In this document: positions 13,956 through 28,900 of the stretch, in pieces | Layout: each line of letters opens with the position of its first letter | Numbering within the stretch: the stretch's first letter is position 1 | From: Phytoseiulus persimilis | Taxonomy: Eukaryota > Arthropoda > Arachnida > Mesostigmata > Phytoseiidae | NCBI GenBank assembly: GCA_037576195.1 | Contig: CM075102.1 | Span: 49,100,745 to 49,164,744 of the forward strand | Direction: 5' to 3' | DNA: 64,000 nucleotides | Made by a program: the position numbers and the translations under genes | Notes under the pieces: model-generated | What the model saw: only the letters and a program-made list of their open reading frames with translations | Databases searched by the model: none | What the model was told of the DNA's origin: nothing

Positions 13956-16900
13956 ATGTTCGGTGGTCTCGGTAAGAAGGAGCCGGAGCCGGAGCCCGAG
14001 GACGAGGCTACCCAGCTCCGGAACATGAATCCGGATGACATGACAGGAGAACAGCTCCAATCGCGCATAGCCAACGGAGCTCAAGACGTAAGTTCACTTC
14101 GGTTGTAGGGGATGGATCAGTGAGGGACTTCATTGTCGGGGCCGGGTACAGCTGGAAGTCCACTCAACGGGGGGGGGGGGGGGGGAGGCAGTCGAAGTAC
14201 AAGTCTTCGGGACTACGACTCAAAAAGAGCTCTTCCGGCGTGGCATTGAGAAGGAGGGAACAACGGAAGAGGCAATGTTGCTGGTTCGAAGGAACTGCCG
14301 AGTTCCGTGAGTCCGATGCAGAACGGACCTGATTCTAGGTCCCCGTAAGGGCAAAAATTATTAATGAGCCGCGACAGCTTGGAACGACCGAACGCTAGCT
14401 TGAATTACGGAGCGAGGCCTCTCATGATTGAAGTGTGTGCGAAACTCGCCGTCTGTTTTGCCAATATTCAGTGAGATCGGTCGCCACCGATCTGACGGTC
14501 ATTATCGTTCCGTCGCCTAGCTGTCATCAGAGAGCCTCTTCCCCCTGATTCGGAAGAGAATAGGGAAGAATCCGGTGAAGGGAAACCATGAACGGCAGGA
14601 GAGAAAATGATTCAGTAAGCCAGTGATTGAGTGGGAAAGGCGGCGGTCCCGGTCTTGCGAGCGGACCAACGAACGGCGGACCAACAGGAATTGCACTGAG
14701 GTCTCCGGTCGACTTCCTGTGAGGGGCCGCGAAACGAGTTCAGGGAATCTGTGAAACAGTTGTCCGCATACCGAGCGAAAGGGGAGAGCGGAAGAGTTCG
14801 CGGCGTGTGTCCAAGATGTTACGTGAGGTGCTCCACTAGAATTTCTCAGTCGTTGCTGTAATCAGAGGCAGTCATGAGGACTCGTTTTCTTCGAGCTTGC
14901 CGGCCCAGGCCCTGATGTCACCTCAGAGGAGGCTGGGCTAACCCGGCGCGACTTTTGTATGAAACCTAAACCGTGAAGGGGTATGAGCTCTTCCTTCCCG
15001 GAAGTTGACTCTGAAACCGGGAGCACATTTGAGAGAGGGATGGAGTTTTCAATTCCACGACACCTTGTAGTTTGCGGATGTAGAATGTCAAATAACTGAA
15101 TGGAATCAAGAGCTTCATGGCGAGCGAAAGAATGATAAGTTGGAGGAATACATTCCGAGGCCCACAGTTGTAAGGTCTGAAAAACCCAAACTCTGGTGAA
15201 GTCCACTAAACCAGCGTTATGACGCTCTGGCTCACCACGGCTCAAATTCAGCGTGTACTATTAGGTAAGTCAAAAAGTTCGTCGGCTTTTTGAAGCCGCA
15301 TTTTTGAAATTCCCGCGCTCTACAGCAGTGCCGCCTGGGAGTGCGGCTGGGTGTTTACACTGAAGATTAGACTCTCGGCTGCGCGCGGATACACCGCTCC
15401 CAACTTTAACGTATACTTTGTGGAATCAGCAGCTATTTGAAATGGAGGAAAAAAAAGAGCATTTTCGACACATCATGTTGTTCTCCTACCGCGAAGGCTT
15501 AAGTGCAGCGCAGACAACGCGGAAGATACGCGCAGTTTACGGCGAAAACGCACTACACAAATCCACGGTCGAAAAGCGATTCGCCCGTTTCGAAGCTGGA
15601 AACTTCAATCTTGAAGATGAGCCGAGATCAGGACGACCTCAAGTTGTGGAGACGGACGAAATCATTAGCTTGGTTACTTCGAATCCAGCCTTGACCATGA
15701 AAGAAATTGAAGATGTGACGGGAGTCTCTCACGGAACCGTTTGGAACCGCCTGCATCAAGCAGGTTTCTCAAGCAAGCGGAATATCTGGCTACCTCACGA
15801 CCTCACTGATAGGCAGCTTGAACGACGCGTTGATACCTGTCACCTACTACTCCGGAAGAACCACAAGGAATCGTTTCTGAGGAGATTGATAACCGGCGAT
15901 GAAAAATGGATACTCTACAGAAACGCAACACAGAGAAGAAGCTGGGTCCGCAAAGGTTCTCAGGCAGCAGCTATCCCCAGACCAGAACTTCATCAAAAAA
16001 AGGTCATGCTGAGCTGCTGGTGGGACTGCAAAGGCGTAGTGTTTTTTGAGCTGCTCCCGATGGATCAGACTATCAACTCCGAAGTCTACTGCAGACAACT
16101 TGAAGATTTGAAGACCGCAGTTGCATCCAAGCGCCCAGGTTTGGCAAACAGGTGGGGCGTGGTTTTTCAACATGATAATGCGAGACCACACAAAAGTTTG
16201 GCTTCCCGGCAGAAATTGGCGGAGTTTGATTGGGATGTGCTACCGCACCCAGCCTATAGTCCCGACCTCGCACCATCAGATTATCACTTGTTCAGGTCTC
16301 TGCAGAACTCTCTTGACGGCGCCACATTTGAATCTTTGGAGGATATTAAAAATCACCTCCATCGATATTTTGATAATAAAGAGAAAAAGTTCTGGGAGAA
16401 TGGAATCATGGATTTACCAGAGCGATGGGCGAAGGTCATCGAACAAAACGGTCAATATATAATTGAATAAAAATATTGTTGTCTGCAGAGATTTGGCTCC
16501 TCAAAATCGGGTAGAAAAGCCGACGAACTTTTTGACTTACCTAATATATGGGTAAACCGTGGTATAGCCACGGAACGGCATCCTGTGTGCATTCTGTGCA
16601 CTTAGGGAAGGTATGATTAAACTTTATATGGCTTCCACTACGCAATAACGTGACGGTTATTACTTTGCCGCGGCGCCGGATCTTGAGCTTTTGGAAAACC
16701 AGAGTGTCTCTTACCACGAGGAAATCGGGTCTGAGGGACCACCCATTCCTTGGCAGCAGTGGTAGAAGTCGAGAAACGCATGCGAATCGACTTTCAATGC
16801 TTTCCGAGGCTGCTGTTGACGTGTGATTGAATCACGCGCTTCAAATAGTCATGGATCTGCTGTTCGCGTCTCACGCTAAACCACAGCCGATTGGGTAGCT

Positions 16901-19900
16901 GTTGGAATTACCATATATTGGCATGAGGATAAATTTCGATCCAGATATTGATATCAATGTCGTCCGCATGAACAGCCAGGATGCCGCAGAGCGTTCCTCA
17001 CCGCTCCGATTACCAAGGTGTACTCGCGATTTGTTGCCAGAGTTCCGAGATCCGCGGGGGCGAACGAATTGAGCTTCTATTTCGGTTGAAAATTTGAAGC
17101 CAGATAGACGTTTGAGTGTACGCAGCGTTCAAGCCCGGCGGTGAGCCTGAACAGTTTTCCGTCGAAATCTCGGGAGCAACTTGGTTAGTAGCGATCCTGG
17201 TCTTTTTCAACACGTGACAAGTATTCTGCTCTCTCTGTCTCCCTTCGAGCCGAAGAACTACTGTACTCGAGCTCGAAGCCATTCGCGCTCGATGATGCTC
17301 TCGCACGCGATGTTGATCGGTAGCCAGTTTGGGCCAAATGCGTCATGTCGACTCTTCCTTGCTGAGGATGGCCGCATTCATTCGCGCAAAGGAGGTCCTG
17401 AGCATATAGCGTCCGGCACATGGTCAGGAAGTGGAAGAAAACTGAAGCCTCAGATAGGCAGAACTCTCAGTAACCTCCCGATTTCTCGGAGAGTTCCGAG
17501 GAATAAACTCTTTCGAGAGCGCTGGAGAGCAACTCCGGTGAAGCAACCGTCGACGGAGTCGAACGCTGCGAAATTTTCGAATCCGCACTGCTCGTTTGAT
17601 CTGTGACGTTCGTCGTCCACTAGAAGAGCAATATTGGGCTTCGCGAGTTTAGCGCTCAACAGCGTTCGTATGGAGAGGAAAGTTGCAGAGATCGGCTTCA
17701 ATGATCGGGCATCTGCTCCAATCGATTCAACTTTTTCCGAGGTCGCTCCCCGAGGGAGCAGAGGGAATTCTCCCGAAGCTTCCAGCTCGTCATTCGTTCG
17801 AGACTCAATCGACGACAACGGGACCTCCCTCCTTAGATCACGTCCAGAACAGTTTCCCGAAGACCATTTGTTCTCGCTCCGTCTTCTCGACTGGCTGCCT
17901 CAAGTGGACTGCCTGTAGCTGTCGTCGCCACACCGCTGCTATCGATTGCTTGCATGCTTCACGATAGTTTCGGGTTGTAGTCTGAGTTTTTCGATCGTTC
18001 CGTCGGATCGCTGAGAGTTCTGCACGGGATCCAGTTGATATCAGACGGAGCCTATGGCTTCGAACATGATTCAGCATCACCACTGACTCGTGTCTGCTTG
18101 CAATGCGTCCGACTCGATCCGCGGAGTTTTCGTCGGCGGCGAAGCACCAAGCGCAATGAATGCTCAGAATCGCGACCAGGGTCCTGCAGGCAGGACATGG
18201 CTATCATGGTGTTCTCGCGCGTTCTCAGTCGGCGTGTTGGCAGCGTCCGACCATCTCTCCCGATGGCTGAACCCCTCGCAGCGCTCACTTTCTCAAGAGT
18301 TCCTCTGACAGATATCGATCCTGGAATTCGCTCGAGCTCATTCAGCGCACTCTCACCCCTCGTACTTGACCGGTATCACCAATGCCCTCACCAATGCAAT
18401 CGTTCCGCAGGTCGAGAGCCTGGCTGAAGCGATCGTTCCCAAAAAGCTCCCTGCTCGGTCATCACTCACGCTTGTTGTTTCTCATTCGGCCGATTCGATT
18501 GGTTCTTTCTCGCGATGATCAGGATGTTGACGCGACGATTCTTTTTCCGTATCATTCGGGTCGCAACGATCCATATCGCTTCAGAATGCACCCTCGTTGC
18601 GGTCGGCGCAGATGTCCCGGGAAGGTTTGGAGAATACCACGAGACAATGGAAATCATTTGCGATCAACTCCACGTGGAGATCGATTCAGCGAGCGGCCTG
18701 GACGCAAGATAAAGAATGTGATAGACGGGAACTCCGAGGCAGACTGTTGAGCCGTCATTTCTATTACTCGACGAGAGAGTGAAGTCGCTTCCCGCATGCA
18801 GACCCGTCCTACCGGTGACTGCTGTTGTGCCGCAGACCGCGTTACGCTCCACTGGGAGGGTCAAGGTCAGTCGAGGAGAACACGAGACTGGCTCGGCCAG
18901 GATTGTCCGTGATGCTAATCGGAGCGAGTGCGTGGCAGCGGCGGCTATTGGTCGAATCGCTCTGAGCCTGCCTCTGAAAACGCTGTTCTTCCGACGAACA
19001 GAATAAACTCGTTCCGATAATCAGCTGATAGAGTTTGTTGAGCAGAGTCTCACGCATCGGCGAGGAATAACGAACTCTAATCTCCCTGCGTTGGAATCGA
19101 GCTGAGCCGATGCGTTTGGGGAAGGCTCAGGGGACAAGCGTCGGCCCGGAAGCGTGCAATCTGTGCACGGAGCCAGGGTTCCGAGAAATGAAAGTCAGAC
19201 TCCAGCAACGGCCATCACTTTGAGGGTCCGAGCGTGAACATCGCCTCGTGTGTACACAGCTGGGGGTATGGAAGGGTATAACTGTCACTTTTCTTAATTG
19301 AATATGTCATCGCTCGGCCGGCCAGATGAGCAGCCGCTCCGACTCGAGGCTCGGTCCCAAACAAACGGGGGAAATTTCGACAGCTCAGGGAGGCAGGTTC
19401 ACGCCAACTCACCATGGCACGCGTCGTCTCCACAGAGGTGTACGATTCATCAGCTGGACAAGCGAACCGCTCACAACATCGACTTCCTGCTGTTCCGAAC
19501 CTCCCCAGAAGCCACTGCGGCTTCCAATAACTGCAGTAGAGCTTGACGGAATAAGACCCCGAACAAGGTCTCTCAACTGGAGCCTTTCTGTCACCGACTC
19601 AGAAGTTACTCCGGTAAGCTCTCACGAAGGCCCATCTGAGAGAAAAGCCCACGCTGTTCCGGTCTTGCATCTTCGGCGTGAACTTGCCGCTTAGTTCGAT
19701 GTGCCACTGAGATCCCAGGAGAGCTCCCCGCTGGATGTTCGTGTTTGTGTGGCTGAATCTCCAACGTATTGTATGGCCCGAGTAGAAGGCCAAGTTCACT
19801 CCTTGAGTTCCACGTGCAGCCGGTTCGAAGCGGCTTTTAGAGCCCCCTGATCGTTAGTCGCCTGTCCGGTGTTGATCCATCCGCGTTGGTCTCCATGAAA

Positions 19901-22900
19901 ATTGAAGGCTCAGCCGCGTTGCGAACTTGAGCTCTCGGATGGGTGATAGCTACCGTCTCCGCTGCGAAACGAGTCTACTCTTGCGGCAAAACGTGGTTGT
20001 GGATACCTGTGGCGCTCACAGCGGTATCCACGAGAGATTTTCCCACTATCCGGAATGAAAACTCACACGAACTTGACGTCTGAACTGAGTTTCGGAGAAT
20101 TATGATCTCGTGCTCCGAGGATCATCGCGGGATGAGTGGAGAGGATCCGGCCTCGAGAGGATCTCGATCGAGGAAACTCGGGGAACGCTCGGAGCATCCT
20201 CTTCGGCTGCGAGTGCCGGATTCCAGTTTCCCGTTCCCCCCTACCCAACACGCGTGAGCTTCCTTTCCGCTGAGCGGCGAACTGAGAACAAACTCGGCTC
20301 CAGACAGAACGCTCACAGCAAGATGAAGGGCTGCTGGTGAAGACGAATCTCTGAACACTGACGCGAGTGCGAACCCTTTGGCGGTGATTGGCGAATCTCG
20401 CGGAAGGGGGCTTATGACGATCATGCGAAACGAAAGCAAATCAGATAGAATCCCACGATGGCTGCGGGCAATAAATATCACCACGCAAGTTTGGTTGGCG
20501 CTGTACGGCATCGCCCCGCCAAGCCCGAAGTAGATTGACCATCATGACCCTGTTCAAGGTAAACTAAAAATAGACTTCGAACAGTCGCTCTGTAGACAGC
20601 TCAAAGCAATTGAGAAAGGTCCGCTGAGTCGCGAGCTCGAGCCAACTTTCTCCGTAGAGTCGCTCGAGCCGTTCCCGGGGCGCGTGTGGCGTGCACGTCT
20701 CAATGCTTCCAACTTGCCTAACTACCGACGGCGGAACCATCATATCAATCCTAATTTGTCTTCACTAGACCGAGTTGTTCAGGCATGTTTTACCCCCCGC
20801 GAAACAGTGCGGAACGGACACCTGATGATGGCGGACCGCTTCGAGGAGCGGAAAGCCCGGCCGGGGACTTTTGGCTCCTGCCGACCCTCTGATTTCTTCG
20901 TCGAAATTTACATATGGTAGAGGTTCCGGTCCGAGTTCCAGTTCGGGTTGCTTTGGACGAGGAACGTTTATAACGGAATTTTGAGTTCTTTTCGCCCGGG
21001 GGAAGAGATGGGAACTCATGTCGACTCAACGCGGACCTTTCGAGGGCTCTCTTGCCCTCCGTGGCAATATCCGTCGCTCTGGCACCCAAGATTCTGCGAG
21101 CCAAGTTGCTCCCGCACCGTATCGGGGGGTTGCTCGGCAACCCCCTGAGAGCACCCACGACGAGGGATGAAGTCAGGACCGGACTTCTCTCGTTTCCGAC
21201 ACTCAAGACCCTAGGTATCTCGGAGAAGTTTTCCAACTTGTTGCACCTCCCGCAAACTTGAAAATGAATAATAAGCGGCGATGTGTCCGTCGGCAGAAAC
21301 TACCATCTACGTCGCAACGAGACATATGAAGGCTTTGAACCTGCGCGTGGTGGCTGAGCTCGGCAGGATCGCCACGATGTCGATACACCGCCGTGATCCC
21401 CAAACCTCTTCCGGTGGATCGAGCCCCGAGGAGCAGTTGGCTGAATGGCTTGCTTTGATCGGCAAGATCATTCGGCTAGCTCAAGTCTGTTGCGAGCAGA
21501 CATCGAATGATTCGCCTCCGATCAGAGCTCCCTCGACTACGTTCGGAACCAAGAATGCGAGGGCGATCTCGGAACCCTCCGAAAGTGTAGAATTGGCGGA
21601 CCTCCAGCACAAACATTCTGTAACCTAGGAGTTCATTTAGCCTATCTTACCATGCTTCCATGACTTTCGCGACTGAATGCCCGTGATGCTTCCAGGAACG
21701 TTCTCTGACACGTCTGCTTCCTTCCGCACGGGTGTTCGTGAACGAGATGTGGTCCGATCTTGGGAGTTTTTGCTCGGACTTTCTCATTTAGCTCGGTCGT
21801 TGGCTAGGAAATGAGCGCGGAATCTCCTCTCCGATAGGCTCCGTCTTTTGTGTGTGCCCTGAGTCTGACAATGAGTACTGTCCCTAGAGAACTCCATGAA
21901 GCCCTGACGCCTCAGTTCCATCCAATTATCCTGGAACCCCGGATTCCACCGATCAAGCGAAACTGACCACTCAGGGCGCAACGAGGAATAAACGTTCGGT
22001 CCAATCATGTGCTCCGACGTGTCCTCGCTGGCTATTCAGCCGATATCCGCTCCTCTCGCCAAGCAGCGTCCACGCATACGGTAAATCCGGATTCTCTCAG
22101 CACCTGAACTCACTCCTGAGAACCGATAGTCCCGAGGCTCTGAATCAGCCATTTCCGGAGTACCGGATACTGCCCGCGATCCATGCGTCCGCCATGTGTA
22201 CCTCAACTCTTTCATTCCCGCCGTTTCCTCTCGTTATTCGAGCTCATGCACCAGGTTCAATGATTCTTCGGGCAGCAATTGGTCACAATCCGTTACGAGG
22301 GACAGTGTTGAAGCGACATTCGGTTCCCAATCTGAGAACCTATAGAAGAAGTCGGTCAGAGTGTAATCGCAAGACTTGCTCAGCGGGTCTGGGAAATCTA
22401 CGCTCGAATTCGACTACGCCTCAAACCAACTTCTCTTCGGAGCCCGAGCCGCGGGAACGAGTTCAACAGCGGAAAGGAGTGAGTGAATGTTACAGCAGCT
22501 CCACAAAACGCTCTGTTGGCCCTTGTTTGATTTCAGCAGGTCGTAGCGAGAGTCTGGAAGCTCTGCTCCGATAATCAGACTTCACCTCCGTTTGCTTCGC
22601 GACTGATTCTCCTTACTCTCTTGGGAGTGAATTCGAGGAGAAATCGTGTTTTTGTGACCCACGATGGCGGTCGTCCGAAGCGCATGGAACCTGACTTTCC
22701 GAATTTTTCATTGGGAAATGTCTCCGACTCGGAGCGGGACTGGACGGTGGTCGCTAATGTCGACCTCCCTAATGTCAGAGCCCGACAAGTCCGAACTTAA
22801 TTGGGTTGGTTTCCCGGTAGGTCGGTGGGGATGTAGTCCTCTTTGACATGGAGGTGCTGGCTGGCTGCGGAAGTGACTAGCTCCCCGGTGGTAGGTGAGG

Positions 22901-25900
22901 AGACGTCACGCCGCCGGAAGTAAAATCCCTCCCCAGCGGCTGGAATCACACTGATCCAGTCCGTTCTGGACTTGGAGAATATTTTGCTTTTTGCGGAACG
23001 CTTGCGCCTGATCCTCCTCAACACAACGGAGAAAAAGAGCGGGAACATACTGCCGCCGGTGTAGACATGAAATCAACGCCTCGCTCAAAGGAGGGAACGT
23101 ACTCCGCGGGTTGTGCTGTGCCGTCGGACCCAGAGGAGCGCGAATTCTTTTGAAGCTGTCCCGTCGTTTCCTCACATCTCCCGTGACCTTGCACGGCTGC
23201 ATAAGGATCCGCGAGTCGAGAATAGTCGAGAGCATGGTTCAGGAGCAATTCTCAGCTTCACGGCGCCTGGACCAGTGAGTCATGTTGTCCTCTGTGCATG
23301 GGGAAAGAGAAACAAGACATTGTGCGGTTGCGGCTTTAATTTTTCTTCGATGACTCTCCGACCGAACAGGGATGGAATATTTTTCTTTCACAGTCTGTTT
23401 TTCGCTCTCGTCGAGGAACACAAGGATTGTTGAATCGCCGCGATTGTGATGGCAATATTGCGGAAAATTGAGGAACCTGCCCCGTCAATGATGGACTCAA
23501 ACGCCAGTGTGCCGAAACGTGTGATTTTATCCGGTTGTTCTCAAATTTTCTGATCTGGCCTTCCTGGCTGCCAACAAGCGTTCCTCTTGACCTCGGTGGA
23601 GACCGCGACGCAGATCTGTTGATCTACGTTGCTCACGGCGCTGACCGCGCGAGCCTTGTCGGCCATCCCTCCGGTTCGAGGGACCTCGCACTTTGATCGC
23701 AGTCTTGATGCGAGTTCGCAGATCTGATAACATAATGATATTCCTCCAGACATGCTCATCGACACCATATACGTATAGCAATCGGTGTTGCGATGGTCAT
23801 CGTGACTCCTCTTGGTTCTAATGACCACATGGGACTCTCGAGGATCTTGGAATCCCATCCAGCCTCGTGAATCCTGGCTTTGAAGATCGCGAAGAATAGA
23901 TTAACCCCCGCCCCTTCTTTTCTGCGGAGCGCTTCGAATCCGTCGTTTTCGTGAGAGTACTTGGAGAGAAAACGCATAAGAAACTCTTGATGTATGCAAC
24001 AGGAAGAAAAACGGGCACGATCATCCGAAAACACCCGCGCATTTTTTTTCGGAACTTTCCATCCTCGACAGCTATCGGGAAGAGGTTGGCTCAAATTCCG
24101 AGGCGTCCTGACCGTGATGCAGGGCAGAAGGTGTCGAATGCAGAATATTTGTGGCCAAACTCTGCGAGAGGAACTCTTCTTCTTGCCCACCACGTGAACG
24201 GCTCAGTAGAAAGGAATAGCTGCAGGTGGTGTTTTTCAATGCCGTCTAGCTCGTCCATGGACCCGGGCGCTCCCGATATTCCTTCCAGTACAACCATCCA
24301 GTCATCGCGAGAAACTCGATCTCAGTTTTCTGCGCCTGAGATGTGGGGAGAGCTGAACTGCTCCTTGAAGAAGAGAAACCGCACATGTAATGGAAGGCTC
24401 GAAGACGGGTCGAGTCTATTGCTCCGGAGGAAGAAACGCCCTACGCGCACTCTGCTCCGTTCCGATTGCTTCGAACGACTTTGAAAGCACAGTCTCCGAG
24501 GCGCTAGAAAGTAGCTTGACCGATGACTGAATTCAGTGGAACTCATGCCATGAATCTAACGATATTATTTTCCTTGCAGTCTCTCGAGTCGACGCGACGC
24601 ATGCTCGCACTATGCGACGAGGTGAGTTTCGGAAAAACCTTCGACCGATATTAGGCGCGTTATTGACCAGCCGCCCGGGGAGAAATTTATTTCAGCAGTA
24701 TATCAGAGAAGATATTAGCTGTGAAAGTAGCTGCTCACGGGAAGCCCAACAACCAACAGGCTTGAGCCGGGAGGCCGGAGCGAGGGACAAAAAATAGAAG
24801 CCGGCACTTATTAAGAGCTGCTACGGTTCGTCTGCGTTCACCTCAATGTGTTCGACGAGCGAAACTTCCTAACCATCTGTCGCCAGTTCTGTTTTTGCAT
24901 GCGATGGCTCCGATCTCGCTTCTGGCGGTGAAATGCTCGATCATCTGCGTACTGGTATAATGGGACGTTATACTTGGAGCCGGAGCCCGAACCTCCGAGC
25001 ATAATCGCTCCGATAATTAATCTATTGCGTGGGGATTCTAGGAGGTATGAATGCTTAGCAGGGGCTCTCATTCTAGCTCACGGGTCGAAACATTGAATTT
25101 GGGGAGACGTCCCCGAGGGAGTTATCCGACGCTCGGGCTCGTCTCTGCTTCCCTGGATGCGCCCTTCCTCCCGAGTTCGGGTTGAGGATGATTATCCTCT
25201 ACTTCGCGTAGAGCACAAGGTTTGGTTTCGCGCTTTCACCGCCTGCTTGGCCCGATGCAAGGGAGACGTATCCTTCGAGCTCTCGTTATTTCCCTGCTCG
25301 AACAGGAGCTCGATCGCTGTGGTGGCTGGTAAATTCAGACTCGCCCTTCGTCCATGGATGGTCGGACACAATTCAGGCCTCTAACTGCCGCTTGGTATCC
25401 GCTGCCGAAAGCGGCTTTTCGAGTTGGAGTCGACGCCTCATCATCAACGTTCCGATGACGGGACGCAGAATCACCCTTTGCCCCATCGATAGAAGGGGTC
25501 TTATCACTCCAGCTCAATACCTGCTCCCAGCTCCAAGGGAAGTTTTCTTTCGGAAATTGCGCTGGACAGCTCGAGGGAGTTACCGCTGAACCGCGATGTA
25601 GGGCGAAGACCTACAAGGGAGAAAGTCTAGTGGTTGTTCGGGTCCTTCGTCGGGAGAGGATCCCGGCTTCGTTTGTCTGACCGGTCAGCCGGTTGTTCGT
25701 GCCGAGAGAGTTTTATGGAGGCTTCCTGTGTGATGAGCATCGTCGGGAGTCAAGATACGTCCATCCCATGCTATTCCTCTACAGCCCAGCCCCGGTTCCA
25801 GCGCTCCCCGCTTCCCGTCATCTCTGCGATCCCTCGTATCGGGAACTCATTTACATGGCTTCGCGTCTGAGGAAACTTTCATATCTCGCCCTCCTCGCTA

Positions 25901-28900
25901 CAGAGGCAAAGCTCATCTATGCGGACTTTCTTCCGCTCCAGTCTCCCATTGCCGCGAAACTATTGTATCTTCCCACGTGCTGATGGCCTTCCCTGCGAGC
26001 CAAAAAGCTCACCCACCTGAGCAGTGTTCGGTTAGCGAGGGCTCACGGTGCACGTTTCGTCGAAGAATTTGCGTGAGATGTCGCGCTATCACGATTGATG
26101 GAATGAACTTCCCGAATGCTCGGATATGGTCGAGTCGTCCCGCAGGCCAGGCGGTTCGTTGTGCTCAGCACTTCCCGAAAACCAAACATACCCCAGCAGT
26201 ATCTCGAGGAGTGGCAGAGTTTTGTCAAGTTTCAGTGCAATGCGCAGATTCGATCCCTCGTGGAGAGTTGTGCTCTACCCTTCCGCACTCAGCCAATCCC
26301 ACATCATGAATTCTAAAGCATCCAGCGCTGGTGGAGACGCCAGCAAAAGAGGCTGGCTCGCATCGGCGCTGCGGCTTCAACCTTGAAAGCCTCGAGCACG
26401 TAGCTTGACGTCAGGCTGCGGCGCAGTTTCGGCATCCAGGGGGATGTGACGCGATTCGGTAGCGTTAAATTAACTGCACCAATTTCACAAGCCCTCAGCC
26501 GGGGATCTCGATGGACCCAGGGCATGATGAAGGCCACCCCGAGGGAGTTCATCTTCATTGTGCCAGACATGCTTTTAACGTTTGGACTCAGAACGCCAAC
26601 TCTGAACGATCCGAGAGGCCATGGGTTTTCGGCAGAGAACGGGTGAACTTCGGTCGAGACGCGGCTGCAGAGGAATTCATCCCTGGTATCACGAGTTGTT
26701 CACATCAGATCTCCGAGACGTAGAATCTAAGGTCGTTCCGACCGCTCCGATGAGACCATCCATTCGGTATTCTAGCTCAATGAACTTTTGCTGCGACCGA
26801 ATCCATTAGGGAAGGTGTCAGAAAAACCTTTGTCGTCTCCCTTTGCAACGGAGATACGTGTCTGGCCGGTGCCTTGAGGCGGAGAGGCTCAGTGAACACC
26901 GTCCCATCCGAACAAGCAGCTACTTCCTCACCCTCTGCCCTGCGCCTCCATGTCTCAGATTCAGGGTCCCGAAATCGAGTTGTGCGGCGGAACGATGTTT
27001 CGATCCCCCGAAGATCCGGCAACCTACCGATTTCCCGACGTTCTGCATATTTCTGGAATCGAGACTCCGCCCGCGCTTCATAAATCGATCGGGGGTCGGA
27101 TGCCGCATTTTTACGTACTTCGAGGTATTTTCCCATGGATGGGACGCGGTAGAAAGTTCGTCCTAACAGATGCGACCGTCTATTCCAGAGCAAAGAAGCC
27201 GGAATTCGAACACTCGTGGCTCTCGACGAACAAGGAGGTGAGTCGCTCTCTCCAGACAGGAGTCGGCTTGAAACCTAACCGAATTTCTCGCTAGGTATAT
27301 CTTGCTCTCTAGAGCGAACATTTTCACGTGTCTGGCTCTGAAAACCCCATAGGCAAGGGAGAATCACAATCCAAATCAAGACCGTTTCCGAATCGGTCTA
27401 AGCTCGCGCGTACAAAGAACCTCCTCTTTCACAAATATCGCCATTTCCAACTTCATAGAAATCGAGCACGGAGCAGTTTCTGCGTCCGGAATTATCAATC
27501 ACAACCAAAACTTCCATGAGGAGTTATCGAGCACCACGAGTTCCGACCGGACTTCGTTCCTGAGAGACTTCTGACCACCGAGTGAGGGTTCTTTGAAAGC
27601 GAGAGAATTAAGGGAAACTCAACTCAGGTTTGGAACCAGAGCGCTCCGTTGCGATCCTTCCGCTGAGAATTCATCGTCACCACAGTTCTGCATATTCGCA
27701 ACCCCTTCTTCGTGATGTATGCGCGCATAGTTTCTGCGACTCGGCCGGGACCGGTTATTTTCTTTTCCTACCGAGATCTAGAGAGCAGAAAGACTTGGGA
27801 TATCACCTTGGAGTCAAGGAGTACATGGCGTGCCGATTCCTGTCAACTCTGCGCTGGGACGGGTCTATTCCCCGCATCGGGAAGGGAACAACTCACTGGA
27901 CTACAGTGTTGTTTTCCTTGATCTTCAAAGCTTCACGATCGAGTGGAGTGGATAGAACCTTTTGTGGGAGTATTTTACCAGGAACTCGACTCTCTCTCCC
28001 GAGCCCGGGTTCCAGTAACCTCTGTTGCTCAGAGCTTTGATAATCGGCTGAATACCTCCGAGCTGGGCTTACCAACTCGAAGAACACGGATTCACCGACG
28101 TCGGCGCTCCAAGGCATGCAGGGGATTATGTACATGCTCGTGGAATGAGTGCGGTGAATAGATATATTTGCACCCATTCGTTCGGAACCTGTCTGTGGAG
28201 CAACGTCGGAGTGACGCACGTCACGTTTACGAAAGTATCCGCTGAAGCCGGGCGTGTGCATGATTGAATGCATGGAATGTTCGACCGAGGCAAATGTTAT
28301 CAGACGACGTCATATGTCCACAAGCAGAACATCGTTCGTTTCTCGGATATCTTGTTGGATGAACGCGGTGAACATGCGGTGTTTTCTGAAAACGTGATCC
28401 TGATCCGGGATCGCTGTCGCAGGCCTCGAGGATAAGTGCGAGATGTGCTTCTCCCTCCCTGCACTGGAGAGCAATTATCCGAAACTGATGAGTCATACGT
28501 CATAAAAATGTCATCGTGGCTTTTCGAGGGGATGACTCTTGGATATCCACGGCCCACTGTCGTGACGTCGTCGCCGAAACTTCATTTGCACTTCAATGAA
28601 GGAACCTAATCCAGAAACGTGCTGCGCATCGTGCTCCCTGCGCGACGCAATCTCGTGTTCGGGAGGCATTCTAGGTGAGGAGCGATCTCGAATCGGTATT
28701 TTGGGTCGCTTGGCTCGTCCTGGGATACGTTAACACAGAGCCGTCACGGGAGCTGGTAAAGAAGTCTCCAGAGAGGAATTCAGATTTTTAAGTCCTCCCT
28801 TCGAGTCCGCTCTCGGGACCGATGCGAACTTCGCTCTTGCTGGAACTGCTCACTTCAAAGTGGAGATGCGCGGCCGAGATTTTTCTCAGATTTGAATAAA

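Larger units (their letters stand above)
15261..16544 (+). mobile_element. Intact mariner-family transposon (Tc1/mariner)
   Basis: A 1284-bp element sits in SNAP25 intron 1, in the same orientation as the gene. Its terminal inverted repeats are perfect over 30 bp (starting TTAGGTAAGTCAAAAAG at the left; reverse complement at the right). It is flanked by TA on both sides (15259-15260 and 16545-16546), the target duplication expected of this superfamily. It encodes one uninterrupted transposase. Length, repeats and open frame all match a full-length mariner, and the lack of decay points to a recent insertion that may still be mobile. Confidence 0.97.
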
